This document shows positions 38,219-46,620 of a DNA stretch of 64,000 nucleotides, piece by piece; within the stretch, counting starts at the first letter, position 1; every line of letters starts with the position of its first letter. The position numbers were made by a program, and so were the translations under genes. This stretch comes from BPJO01 sp037189665. GTDB lineage: Bacteria > Planctomycetota > Phycisphaerae > Tepidisphaerales > Tepidisphaeraceae. A model generated the notes under the pieces. The model had not been told where the DNA came from and did no database searches. It saw nothing but the letters and a program-made list of their open reading frames with translations. The DNA is taken from NCBI GenBank assembly GCA_037189665.1, contig JBBCIV010000029.1, positions 5,962 through 69,961 of the forward strand, read 5' to 3'.

Positions 38219-39700
38219 TTAACGATAACCCGGCAGGAACGCCTTTTCGGCCTCGAACATCTCCAGCGTCATGTCGCGGATCTGTTGCGGCGTGCAGACG
38301 GCCTGGGTCAGCGGGTCGAGCATCAGCGCATGGACGGCCGCCTCGACGCTCCTGTCGATGCAGGCGGTCGCCGCCAGGTCGAACATGCGCATGTTGCTGT
38401 CGCAGATGGCGGCCATCTGGGCCGGCAGGGCGCCGTAGCGCGTCGGGTGGATGCCATTGCGGTCGACGAGGCAGGCGACCTCGACGCAACCATCGGCCGG
38501 CAGGTTCGTGATGAGCTGGCCGCGGCCCGCGCCGTCGTGGTTCATCACGTTGCCATGGATGCGCACCGGCGCGTCCTTCTCGCGTCCTTCGATGATCCAA
38601 CTGGCGTATTCCCAGCTGCGCGGCCAGCCGACCGGCAACTCGCCGCGCACCATCTTCATGCGGCCCTCGTCGGCGCTCTTGCGCCAGCTGGGCCAGCCGC
38701 TCGCATAAAACCGGCTGCCGCCGCAGTAGCCCGGCCCGGCATAGCGGTCCAGCGCGGCCTTGCTTTTGCGGTAGTACGGCAGGTACTCGGACAGGTGACC
38801 GCTGCTCTCGGTGATGAACGCGCCGAACTGCAGCATCATGTCCTTGCGAATCCAATCCGGCCGGTCCTTCTCGTGCTCGGCGACGATGCCGCTCGCCAGT
38901 TCCCGCCGGGCCAGCTCGAACAGCTTCGGATAGAGGCTCTCGCCGGCGTACTCCAGCGTCGTGTACCACGCCAGATGGTTGATGCCCGCGCACTCCCAGG
39001 TCATCTCGTCGTACGGGATGCCCGCGCGCTTGGCCAACACGTGGCCCGTGTGCTGCACGCTGTGACACAGCCCCACCACCTGCACGCCCGGCGTCGCACG
39101 CCCGGCGGCGAGGCAGAGGATGTTCATCGGGTTCGTGTAGTTCAGCACGATCGCCTTGGGGCACAGCCGTTCGACGTCGCGGCAGATGTCCAGGAACACC
39201 GGAACCGTACGCAGCGCCTTGAACAGGCCGCCCGGCCCGATCGTATCGCCGATGCACTGGTCGATGCCGTACTTCAACGGGATGTCGTTGTCGTGCGTCA
39301 CGCATTCGACGCCCGACACCTCGATGCAGTTGACGATGTAGTGGCTGCCCGGCAGCGCCTCGGTGCGGTCGGCCGTCGAGCTGATCGTCCAGCCGGTCTT
39401 GCCTTCCTGGCCGATCAGACGATCGAGCACCTGGTGCATCGTCGCCAGCCGCTCGCGATCGATATCGACGAGCACGACGTGCCCGCGCTCGCAGCCGGGC
39501 ATGTGCAGCAGGTCGCTGACGAGCCGCGGCGTGAAGCCGGAGCCGGCGCCGAGCATCGTGACCTTGATCGGCCGGTGAAACCGGCCTGGCAGTCCCTGCG
39601 TCTGGTCGGCAGCCTGCGTGTGGGCCGCATGACCGTTCTTGTTGGCCGCATCTTTTGCGGGAGCAAGGCGGCGTTCTTCTTCGACACTGATGGCTGACAT
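38219..39700 (-). CDS. GH4 family glycosidase (alpha-galacturonidase/alpha-galactosidase-like)
   Basis: A 493-residue NAD- and metal-dependent GH4 enzyme. The dinucleotide fold is VTMLGAGSGFTPRLVSDLL (about residue 46), with LVDIDRERL following. GH4 signatures are NYTNPMN, the metal-site cysteine in LCHSVQHT and the histidine in ECAGINHLAWYT. The longer 490-residue size fits the MelA/LplD branch, which acts on alpha-galactosides or alpha-galacturonides. The 40-residue N-terminal extension (lysine- and alanine-rich) is unusual for the family and may mean the true start is internal. The pectin-type neighbours favour galacturonide as substrate, which is an inference. Cytoplasmic; the transporter at 40767 probably feeds it. 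Confidence 0.86.
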   Translation of the reverse strand: MSAISVEEERRLAPAKDAANKNGHAAHTQAADQTQGLPGRFHRPIKVTMLGAGSGFTPRLVSDLLHMPGCERGHVVLVDIDRERLATMHQVLDRLIGQEGKTGWTISSTADRTEALPGSHYIVNCIEVSGVECVTHDNDIPLKYGIDQCIGDTIGPGGLFKALRTVPVFLDICRDVERLCPKAIVLNYTNPMNILCLAAGRATPGVQVVGLCHSVQHTGHVLAKRAGIPYDEMTWECAGINHLAWYTTLEYAGESLYPKLFELARRELASGIVAEHEKDRPDWIRKDMMLQFGAFITESSGHLSEYLPYYRKSKAALDRYAGPGYCGGSRFYASGWPSWRKSADEGRMKMVRGELPVGWPRSWEYASWIIEGREKDAPVRIHGNVMNHDGAGRGQLITNLPADGCVEVACLVDRNGIHPTRYGALPAQMAAICDSNMRMFDLAATACIDRSVEAAVHALMLDPLTQAVCTPQQIRDMTLEMFEAEKAFLPGYR

Positions 39701-39726
39701 GGGGTTACGTCCTTTGGTGTTAATGG

Positions 39727-40722
39727 CTAGTGGTTGATGGGTCGCGTGCCGGACCAGCGCTTGCGTCGCGACATCAGGCCCAGGGCGCTCAGTCCGAAGA
39801 TGCCCAGCATGGCCGGTTCGGGAACGCTGGTTTCCATCGCGATGTTATCGACGTACATCTGGCCGACGCCGCTTTGCGGGAGCACGATCTGAAACGCGTC
39901 GATCGGCGCCGAGCCGGCGAGGCTCCCCCCCTTGAAACTGAAGCCCGGATCAGTTTCCAATCCCGCCAGTGTGCGCGTGAAGTCAACCGTAGCGCCGGTC
40001 GACAGGCGCGTCGCGGTGCCCGCGACGGTGCGGCTGCCATCGGTGAACGTCAGCGTGAAGCGGTAGAACTCATCGTTGGTATCGTTCGAGCTGGCGTCGC
40101 CCGACGCGTATTGGCCGAGGTTGAAATCGGGCGCGAACGACGTGCCGTTCCACCCGATCGCCGTGCTGCCCAGCGGGCTGATGGTCGATGCGCTGGAGAG
40201 CGCATCATCGCGCGCGTCGGCCATCAGGAACAGTTCGTTCCCCGCGACGCCATCGATGTTGGCGTAGCCGAGGCCGACGGTCATCGCGCGGGCGCGGTTG
40301 GCGCCGTTGTTGTACTGGTCCTGAACCGTCACGCGGAACGTGCTGACGTTTGACGAGGCCACGAACGAGTCGACGCGAAAGTCGAACGCCACGGTGAACG
40401 TCGAATGCTCGGGCAGGCTGGTGTCGAACGCGCCAAATCGGGCAAAGCTGACCGAACTGCTGGAGCTGACCGACGTATTGCTGTCGAGCCCCGAGTAAGC
40501 GTTGCTGCCGCCGACGGAGGCGACGGTCTGCGTGATGCCTTCGCCGCCGCCGATGCTCCAGTCATTGCCGGTCGGGATGACGAAATTACGCTGCGGCGCA
40601 TTGCCGGGCGTACTGCCGGTGAAATCGTCGCTCCAGACGACGCCCGCCTCGGCCGCGCTGCCCGACAGGCAAGCCGCCGCGATAACCGCTATCATCCTCG
40701 ACAACTCATTTTTGTTACGCAT
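39727..40722 (-). CDS. PEP-CTERM protein with a beta-sandwich, lectin-like domain
   Basis: A 331-residue protein with a signal peptide (IAVIAAACLSGSAAEAG). The mature part is all beta (VVWSDDFTGSTPGNAPQRNF, FTVAFDFRVDSFV, FYRFTLTFTDG), like a concanavalin-type or carbohydrate-binding fold. The end is a PEP-CTERM signal (VPEPAMLGIFGLSALGL with SRRKRW). The role may be sugar capture at the cell surface. ATG 40722 has AGGAG at 7 bp. An extension to 41010 would overlap the transporter gene and has no ribosome site. It lies between the SSS transporter gene and the GH4 gene. Confidence 0.8.
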   Translation of the reverse strand: MRNKNELSRMIAVIAAACLSGSAAEAGVVWSDDFTGSTPGNAPQRNFVIPTGNDWSIGGGEGITQTVASVGGSNAYSGLDSNTSVSSSSSVSFARFGAFDTSLPEHSTFTVAFDFRVDSFVASSNVSTFRVTVQDQYNNGANRARAMTVGLGYANIDGVAGNELFLMADARDDALSSASTISPLGSTAIGWNGTSFAPDFNLGQYASGDASSNDTNDEFYRFTLTFTDGSRTVAGTATRLSTGATVDFTRTLAGLETDPGFSFKGGSLAGSAPIDAFQIVLPQSGVGQMYVDNIAMETSVPEPAMLGIFGLSALGLMSRRKRWSGTRPINH

Positions 40723-40766
40723 AGCACTTCTCCTTCTTGATGTTTGCCTCGTGTAAACCTTCGCCT

Positions 40767-42827
40767 TCATGCGGTCATGACGGACGGCGCAACCGCCGTC
40801 GTCTCGTTTGCCTTCGGAACCGGCGCTGCCTCGACGGCCGGAGGTACGATGGCGGGCACAACGCCGTTGTCCGTCTCGTCGCGTTCCTGCTTCCGCAACG
40901 TGCGCAGCAGGGCGACGAGGTCCTTCATTCCGCCGATCAGGAACCAGACGATCGTGATCACCCCGACGACCGCCCCGACGATCACGGTGAACAGCCACCA
41001 GTTGGTCCACGCGTGGTCCGAGATGCCGACCGTCAGCGCGGCGACCGTGCCGATGACGAACGCGACGACCCAGAACGTCGTCCAGCCAATCTTCAGCCCG
41101 AAGATCCAGCGGTCGCCGCGCGTGAACTCATCGGTGATGCCCAGCCACTTCCACCGGGCGTTGGGGTTGCCGGCGCCCGCCTCGTCACCCACCGCGACGT
41201 CACCCACCGCGACGTCGCCCGCGATCGCGTATTGGCCGCGGTGCAACAGCTTGTCCATGTTGAACGGTTCGCGGCAGGTGAGCAGCGAGCCGGCGATATA
41301 AGCGGTGACCGCGGCGACGGAGGCGACCAGCGCGACCCAGGCGCCGTTAATCGGGAACTGCGGCGCGATCTCCGCCAGCGCCGGCACGCTCGGCCAGAGC
41401 ATCCGCAGCAGCGCCCCCGTCACCGCCAACACGCCGCCAGTGCAAAGGCCCCACCATGCGCCGGCCGTCGTGCCACGGCTCCAGTACAGGCCGCCGATGA
41501 TCACCGCCCCGCTGCCGCCGAGGTAGATCGCGCCGGTGACGAGTTGATACATCACGACGTAGTCGCGCAGCGGAAATAGCAGGCTGAAGCAAAACGCGAA
41601 GACCGCCACCCCGAAGATCGAGTACCGCAGCAGCCGCATGTGCTGCGTCGGCGTCAGCGGTTTTTTGCGGAACGGCAGGACGACGTCCTGGATGAAGATC
41701 GAACCCCACGCGTGCAGGAAGGTCGTGTCATTGCCGATCGTCGCCGCCATCATCGCGGCGCACAGCAGGCCGATGGCGCCGGCGGGCAGCATGTGCGCCA
41801 GCGCGACCGGCACCGTCATCTGCTTCTGCGTCTGCGCGTCCCCGATCGTCGCGATCGTCTGGTTGATGCTGGCCGCCTCGCCGGCGAAGGCCGGGTTGTG
41901 CAGCAGCACGTAGGCGCCGATCGGCATCAGCATGAGGATGAGGTAGCTCACCCCGCCGCGCCACTCGGCCAACACGCCGGCCATCTTCGCCTCGTGCGGG
42001 CTCTTGGCGGCACAGTTGTAGCCCTGGGTGCCCTGCCAGCCGAGCCGGTTGTAGAAGAGCTTGAACGCGAAAATCATGAAGAACCAGACGTTGAAATCGC
42101 CGATGCCCGATTGGTCGAACGGGTTGACCAGCGACTTGCCGGGCGGCGCCGCCGTCAGCGTGGCCGTCACGTCGCTCCAGGCGAACTTGACGACGAGGAA
42201 GAACATCACGATGAGAAAGACGATGTTGATGAACTGCGCCTGCAGGAAATCGGTGATCATGACAGTCACCATGCCGCCCGACAGCGTCAGCACGAGCGTG
42301 ACCGCGAACATCAGCGCCATCACCGGCGCGATCGTCGGCACATCGATGCCGGCGACGTTCAGCGTGACCGGCAAGCCGCAGAAATAGACGATGAAGCGGG
42401 CGCAGATGCCAGGAAAGATGCCGTAGTTCAGGATGCCGCTGCCCCACGCGACGACGCCTGCAAAGACGCGGAAACGCCGGCTGTAGCGCATCTCGAAGAA
42501 CTGCGCCATCGTCATCGCGCGGGTCTGGCGATAGCGGTAGTTCACCCACCCCGACAGCGCTATCGCCATCCCGATCGGCGCCATCATCACGCCCCACCAA
42601 CCGGCCGCGAACCCCGCCTCGTAGAACTTCTCAAAGTTGGCGATCGTTCCGACCAGCCCGAGCGAGGTGAGCCCTTCGCTCATCGTCAGCAGGTAACGGC
42701 CAGCGCATCGGTTGCCCGCAAGGAAATCGCTGACGCTGCGCGTGTACCGCCGCACGCTGATCGCGATGCCGGCAAGGCCTGCGAACAGCGAGAAGACGAT
42801 CAGCCAATCGAACAACGAGAGATTCAC
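40767..42827 (-). CDS. Sodium:solute symporter family (SSS) transporter
   Basis: A 686-residue membrane protein with about 13-15 hydrophobic helices. The first reads FDWLIVFSLFAGLAGIAI, followed by the SSS signature region SVSDFLAGNR and MSEGLTSLGLVGT. Conserved core segments include MVTVMITDFLQAQFINIVF and IFGVAVFAFCFSLLFPL. It should import a sugar, uronate or similar solute with sodium. The start is GTG 42827 with AGGAG about 10 bp upstream. A cytoplasmic loop near residue 545 contains a 15-bp tandem repeat (encoding DVAVG twice). In the same run as the GH4 gene, it is the probable uptake route for its substrate. Confidence 0.88.
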   Translation of the reverse strand: MNLSLFDWLIVFSLFAGLAGIAISVRRYTRSVSDFLAGNRCAGRYLLTMSEGLTSLGLVGTIANFEKFYEAGFAAGWWGVMMAPIGMAIALSGWVNYRYRQTRAMTMAQFFEMRYSRRFRVFAGVVAWGSGILNYGIFPGICARFIVYFCGLPVTLNVAGIDVPTIAPVMALMFAVTLVLTLSGGMVTVMITDFLQAQFINIVFLIVMFFLVVKFAWSDVTATLTAAPPGKSLVNPFDQSGIGDFNVWFFMIFAFKLFYNRLGWQGTQGYNCAAKSPHEAKMAGVLAEWRGGVSYLILMLMPIGAYVLLHNPAFAGEAASINQTIATIGDAQTQKQMTVPVALAHMLPAGAIGLLCAAMMAATIGNDTTFLHAWGSIFIQDVVLPFRKKPLTPTQHMRLLRYSIFGVAVFAFCFSLLFPLRDYVVMYQLVTGAIYLGGSGAVIIGGLYWSRGTTAGAWWGLCTGGVLAVTGALLRMLWPSVPALAEIAPQFPINGAWVALVASVAAVTAYIAGSLLTCREPFNMDKLLHRGQYAIAGDVAVGDVAVGDEAGAGNPNARWKWLGITDEFTRGDRWIFGLKIGWTTFWVVAFVIGTVAALTVGISDHAWTNWWLFTVIVGAVVGVITIVWFLIGGMKDLVALLRTLRKQERDETDNGVVPAIVPPAVEAAPVPKANETTAVAPSVMTA

Positions 42828-42946
42828 GACGGATGGACTCCTGATAACACGCGTTCACCTTGAGCGCGGGCCCCCTTCGTACGGCAACACGCCCGCTCGC
42901 GATCGCCCGTATTCGACTGCGTGTCGAACAACGTTCAGAGGCACTA

Positions 42947-43720
42947 CTAGTTTGTCGTGCGCGACCACCAGGACAGCTTCGTGTTCTTGTACGCCTCGCG
43001 CGGGCTTTCCAGCGACGCGTGGCCATCGACGAACAGCACCGCCATACGCTTGCCATGATGGGCGTAGTCGCCGTTCGCGTAGCGCGGGATGTCAGCGAGG
43101 CCCAGGAAACCAACGCTGCCGCCCGTCGTCAGCGTCCATTGCCAGTTGTCCGACGCCGGGGTCGAGATGCGTTCGAACAGATAGACGCATTCGGTCGGCC
43201 GGCGCACCGAAGTCACCTTGACCGGCTGCACGTTTGGCGCCGGGTTGCCCGCCGTCCAGTTGTTCTGGCCGAGCACGACGCCGTCCATCGGCAGGCTCGT
43301 CGGAATGGTTCGCATGAGATTGGCGGTATACGATCGCGCGAAGCGGCCGGCCGGCGGTTCGTGGCGCACTTCCCTCGGACATTGCAGCAGCTTCAGCTCG
43401 ACGGTCGGGATCGAGACGGTTCCCGCGACCGCTTCAGCCTTGACGCCGAGGTACGGCGCGATCGCGCGGTCCCAGTTGGCGTGAAGCGAGACCGCGTGCA
43501 TCGGGAAGACGCCCCTGTTGGCGCCCTGGTACATCGCCGTCGCGACGCCGAGCTGGCGGAGGTTGCTGATGCATTGCACGTCCTGCGCGCTCCTGCGCGC
43601 CTTGTTCAGGGCGGGCAGCAAGACGCTGATCAGCAGCGCGATGATACCAATGACAACCAGTAGTTCGACGAGAGTAAACCCGCGCTCGACGCGGTGGGAA
43701 CAACAACAGATGGCTCGCAT
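42947..43720 (-). CDS. Pseudopilin, type II secretion H-X9-DG type
   Basis: A 257-residue protein. A basic leader (CCCSHRVER) precedes the prepilin helix GFTLVELLVVIGIIALLISV, then LPALNKARRSAQDVQCISNLRQ. The C-terminal region has HHGKRMAVLFVDGHASL, the H-X9-D-G motif. ATG 43720 has AGGAG at 8 bp. A longer frame to 44011 lacks a ribosome site and overlaps the divergent regulator. It starts the minus-strand cluster and is divergent from a XylR-type regulator, exactly as the pseudopilin at 24854. The likely role is in the secretion or envelope machinery that accompanies secreted carbohydrate enzymes. Confidence 0.88.
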   Translation of the reverse strand: MRAICCCSHRVERGFTLVELLVVIGIIALLISVLLPALNKARRSAQDVQCISNLRQLGVATAMYQGANRGVFPMHAVSLHANWDRAIAPYLGVKAEAVAGTVSIPTVELKLLQCPREVRHEPPAGRFARSYTANLMRTIPTSLPMDGVVLGQNNWTAGNPAPNVQPVKVTSVRRPTECVYLFERISTPASDNWQWTLTTGGSVGFLGLADIPRYANGDYAHHGKRMAVLFVDGHASLESPREAYKNTKLSWWSRTTN

Positions 43721-43824
43721 CCTGCACACTCCTGTAACCGCCGTCATCGCCCGCCGCCGCGGGACCGACGAGATGGACGAACTGATGGAAAGTGTATAAG
43801 CAAACACGTCTACGACCAGCCGAT

Positions 43825-43852
43825 ATTGCGATTTAAATTTTCGAAATTGCGT
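43825..43852 (+). promoter_or_regulatory. Candidate XylR-type operator: ATTGCG direct repeat
   Basis: ATTGCG at 43825 and ATTGCGTCA at 43846 are exactly 21 bp apart. A good -10 box (TATACT, 43874-43879) follows, but no -35 box lies at 16-18 bp, which suggests an activator-dependent promoter. A similar 21-bp pair is found upstream of the other XylR-type gene. Confidence 0.5.
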
Positions 43853-43964
43853 CACATTCCGGCTTGATCGCGGTATACTGCACTCACGGCGAAGATGAAC
43901 GTAAACCTTCTTCCAGAAAAAGTTTGCCCCGTTTTCCTCGGCGATCTCCTGCGAAGGCGGAACG

Positions 43965-45128
43965 ATGGGTGAGAATACAGTGAAAGTCGCAGTGCTCGTC
44001 GACAGCTCCACCGGCTGGGGCCGGCGGTTAATTCAAGGCATCCTGCAGTACGCCCGCCAGCATGCGCAGTGGAAAATCTGGGTCGAACCGCGCGGACAAC
44101 ACGAACACCTGCGTCCCCCGCCGGGTTGGGCTGGCCAGGGAATCATTGCCCGCGTGTCGACCAAGCCGATGGCTGACGAATTGGGCAAGCTTGGCCTGCC
44201 CGTCGTGAACGTGTCGGGCCTGAAGTTGCCCGGCATGTCGTTCCCAACCGTGACGACCGACCCCGGCGCATCGACCCAGCTCGCGGCCGATCACTTCCTC
44301 GACCGTGGTTTCCAACATTTTGCCTATTATGGCACGCCTCGTTTCCCCGCGGCTCGGGCGCACTACGAATCGTACGCCGACGTGCTGGCTAGGCATGGCA
44401 AGACCTGCTCGTTCTACACGCCGACGCCGGGAATCTCGGGGTTCGAAACACATCAGGCGGACTTAGCCCGCTGGCTCAACGATCTCCCTAAGCCGTGTGC
44501 TGTCCTCTGCTGGGGGTTGAGAGGGTTGTCAGTGCTGGACGCCTGCGCGTTGGCAAACCTGGATGTGCCCGGCGACATCGCCGTGCTATCCGGTGATTAC
44601 GACGACCTGCTTTGCGAGGCGGCCAACCCTCCGCTGTCCGGCATCGAGACACCATCTGAACTGATCGGCCATCAAGCCGCCGAACTGCTGGATCGCCTGA
44701 TGCACGGCCGCCCGCTCGAACGTGACCGCGTGCACGTCCTGCCGACGCGCGTCGTTGCGCGACAGTCGTCGGACGTGCTGGCGATCGACGATCCCGACCT
44801 CGCCATCGCATTGCGGTTCATCCGCAACCACGCCGCCGAGCCGATCGACGTTGAAACAGTGCTTGAAAAGGTTCCCTGTAGCCGGCGTTCCCTCGAACGA
44901 AAGTTCGAGCAGATGCTCGGCCGCACGCCGGCAATCGAGATTCGCCGGGTTCGCCTCGAACGAGCCAAGCAACTGCTCGTCGAAACCGACTTGCCCATCC
45001 CCCGTGTCGCGGCAGCGTCAGGATTCGGGTCTGGCTCGTACATGTCACAGGCATTTCGCCAGTTCGTAGGTATGACCCCCCTCCGCTATCGCAGCCAAAT
45101 GCGCGCGCGGTCTGCAGGCCGCGCGTGA
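43965..45128 (+). CDS. XylR-type transcriptional regulator (periplasmic-binding-like sensor plus AraC HTH)
   Basis: A 387-residue protein. The sensor domain runs to about residue 280 (VDSSTGWGRRLIQGILQYAR, FQHFAYYG, CAVLCWGLRGLSVLDACAL). The AraC double helix-turn-helix is IDVETVLEKVPCSRRSLERKF, then PRVAAASGFGSGSYMSQAF. AAGGCGGAA precedes ATG 43965. It is divergent from a pseudopilin gene and controls, by inference, the transporter/GH4 cluster. It is the same architecture as the regulator at 25924, and the two share direct-repeat motifs upstream. Integrase tail B begins about 80 bp after its stop. Confidence 0.9.
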   Translation: MGENTVKVAVLVDSSTGWGRRLIQGILQYARQHAQWKIWVEPRGQHEHLRPPPGWAGQGIIARVSTKPMADELGKLGLPVVNVSGLKLPGMSFPTVTTDPGASTQLAADHFLDRGFQHFAYYGTPRFPAARAHYESYADVLARHGKTCSFYTPTPGISGFETHQADLARWLNDLPKPCAVLCWGLRGLSVLDACALANLDVPGDIAVLSGDYDDLLCEAANPPLSGIETPSELIGHQAAELLDRLMHGRPLERDRVHVLPTRVVARQSSDVLAIDDPDLAIALRFIRNHAAEPIDVETVLEKVPCSRRSLERKFEQMLGRTPAIEIRRVRLERAKQLLVETDLPIPRVAAASGFGSGSYMSQAFRQFVGMTPLRYRSQMRARSAGRA

Positions 45129-45439
45129 ACTTCTGGAGGATCACCGCGCGCGCTGCCAGCGAAGAAGGACGAGCCTTTCCACCTGGGTAAAGCCTTGCCG
45201 ATCAACATGGGAAATGGAACTCGTGGAACGCCTCGGGATCAAAAAGCCTGTGCGATTATCCCCGATCATATCGTCAACGCCTGGCTCGAATACACCGAGG
45301 AAGTCGCCCAGGAGCATTATCATACCGCCACGGATGCCCATTTTGACGCCGCCAGCGGTGTCGCGAATCAGGGCGCACCAGCAACCGGCGGAAATAAGCG
45401 GGATGAGCGGAAATACGCGAAAGCCATCGGGGCAATTTT

Positions 45440-45494
45440 CCCAGAAAATGCAGAAACCCCCGGAAATCCGGGGGTTTCATCATGGGAGCGAGAG
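45440..45494 (+). other. attL: left copy of the 55-bp attachment repeat
   Basis: It matches 63367-63421 with one difference (G at 45472 versus A at 63399). It contains the hairpin AAACCCCCGG-AAAT-CCGGGGGTTT (45454-45477) and ends in TGGGAGCGAGAG, a copy of the tRNA-Tyr 3' end. Confidence 0.8.
45454..45477 (+). terminator. Perfect 10-bp hairpin at the end of integrase tail B
   Basis: AAACCCCCGG pairs with CCGGGGGTTT around an AAAT loop. The T-run afterwards is short (TTTCATCAT). It resembles a weak intrinsic terminator and is conserved in all three integrase tails. Confidence 0.5.
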
Positions 45495-45685
45495 CCCCCG
45501 AACAACGCGGGATTATCCGGGATTTCGCGGGATTCGGCGGGACGCGCACCAGAATGCGCACCATCCGCCCATGATCCACGCGGACGCTGCCCCGACTTTC
45601 CCGACGATCAAATCGGTCCGCGGATCAGCCGCGCTACCCGCCGCATCCGTCTGCAGGCACGGCGCATGTGCGGCAAGGGGGCGCG

Positions 45686-46054
45686 ATGACCAAACGCTCA
45701 ATACGTCGCCGGTCGGGCCTCAGCCTTGCCAGCCGAACAGCCCTGAAGCGACTGCTGCTGAGTACAACCTGCTCGGCATGGTGGGTCGACGCTCAGTTCA
45801 GGACGCGAAGGGACGTCGATGAACGCGGCCGGGTTGTCACCCTGCACGACTATTGTCCAGGTGCCTACCCGCCTGCCGCGGACACCACACCGATGCAGGC
45901 CTGTCGTGCCTGCGGGATCCCACACCCAGCCTACTACCTCAACGGTGGCGTCTGTCTGGATTGCCGGATTGCCGCGGATCCCGTCAAAGAGTGCGTTGGC
46001 TATTCTGAGATGTTCTGGGCTCGGATTACACCATCCGACCCTTGGGCATTATGA
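45686..46054 (+). CDS. Small zinc-ribbon-like protein at the element's left end
   Basis: A 122-residue protein. ATG 45686 has AAGGGGG upstream and overlaps, as ATGA, the TGA of an open frame that continues from the attachment core (45495-45689). The C-terminal half has MQACRACGIPHPAYYLNGG followed by VCLDCRI, a C-x2-C, C-x2-C pair fit for a zinc ribbon. The N-terminus is basic (MTKRSIRRRSG). A role in DNA or RNA binding or in recombination is plausible but unproven. In the excised circle this gene would sit directly after the integrase gene, so it may be a recombination accessory. Two other frames are open here, so the call is moderate. Confidence 0.45.
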   Translation: MTKRSIRRRSGLSLASRTALKRLLLSTTCSAWWVDAQFRTRRDVDERGRVVTLHDYCPGAYPPAADTTPMQACRACGIPHPAYYLNGGVCLDCRIAADPVKECVGYSEMFWARITPSDPWAL

Positions 46055-46216
46055 CTCCCCTCGTTGATTTGTGTGGGATCGACAGTACAGGGCGAAGCTC
46101 GCGGAGTATGCCAATCGGCCGGATACGCCCTCCTCGGTAAACCGATATAGCCTGCCATCCTGCTCTCTTCTGGGGAAAATCAGCTTTTCGGTAGCAAGCC
46201 GCCGAAGAAAACAGGG

Positions 46217-46245
46217 TTGACCGATGATAACCTATTGGTTATATT
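46217..46245 (+). promoter_or_regulatory. Promoter of the toxin-antitoxin operon with palindromic operator in the spacer
   Basis: TTGACC (46217-46222) and TATATT (46240-46245) are 17 bp apart. The perfect palindrome ATAACC-TATT-GGTTAT (46227-46242) fills the spacer, the classic position for autorepression by the antitoxin. The predicted +1 is at about 46252, the A of the toxin ATG. Confidence 0.65.
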
Positions 46246-46251
46246 TTCGGC

Positions 46252-46611
46252 ATGGCTTGGGAGTTGGAATCGACCACCGAATATGACGCTTGGTTCGCTG
46301 GCTTGGACAAGCAGGAACAGGTCGAAGTGCTCGCGAAGGTCATGTTGCTCCGTGACTACGGACCCGACCTTCGCCGGCCCCATGCGGACACGCTCGACGG
46401 ATCGAAGTTCGCCAACATGAAGGAACTGAGAGGCAAGACGGCGACTGCCCAGTTGCGGGTGGCGTTCGCCTTCGATCCCCGCCGCGTCGGCATCCTGCTG
46501 ATCGGCGGAGAAAAACAAGGGGTGAGCCAGAAGCGGTTTTACAAGACGCTCATCGCCATGGCGGATGAGTTGTTCGAACGACACCTGAAGGCGTTAAAGA
46601 AACGAAAGTGA
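46252..46611 (+). CDS. HigB/RelE-superfamily toxin (phage-derived Gp49-like)
   Basis: A 119-residue protein of the Gp49/HigB type: ESTTEYDAWFAGLDKQEQVEVLAKV at the N-terminus (start of the ribosome-dependent mRNase fold), ELRGKTATAQLRVAFAFDPRRVGILLIGG in the core strands and KRFYKTLIAMADELFERHL at the C-terminal helix. Such toxins cut mRNA on the ribosome. There is no ribosome site before the ATG and the predicted transcription start coincides with it, so translation may be leaderless. The XRE antitoxin gene follows after 9 bp, the toxin-first order of higBA. The pair would stabilise the element. Confidence 0.85.
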   Translation: MAWELESTTEYDAWFAGLDKQEQVEVLAKVMLLRDYGPDLRRPHADTLDGSKFANMKELRGKTATAQLRVAFAFDPRRVGILLIGGEKQGVSQKRFYKTLIAMADELFERHLKALKKRK

Positions 46612-46620
46612 GGCACTGCG

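Larger units (their letters stand above)
45206..45494 (+). pseudogene. Degraded tyrosine-integrase C-terminal part (copy B)
   Basis: It encodes MELVERL (other frame), then HIVNAWLEYTEEVAQEHYHTA and DAHFDAASG, matching HVVNGWLGHTEEVAQAHYRSI and DAHFDAASG of the integrase at 62159. One frameshift is needed near 45255, and the LGHT box has become LEYT. The last 55 bp are the left copy of the attachment repeat. It is probably the remains of an earlier element inserted at the same tRNA-Tyr. Confidence 0.75.

Noticed and set aside
41186..41215. 15-bp tandem repeat in the transporter gene
   Set aside because: Only two copies within a variable cytoplasmic loop; probably slippage with no functional meaning.
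36163..42863. Long plus-strand frames over the beta-helix, GH4 and transporter genes
   Set aside because: Antisense shadows; translations are arginine-rich without domain, start site or membrane pattern.
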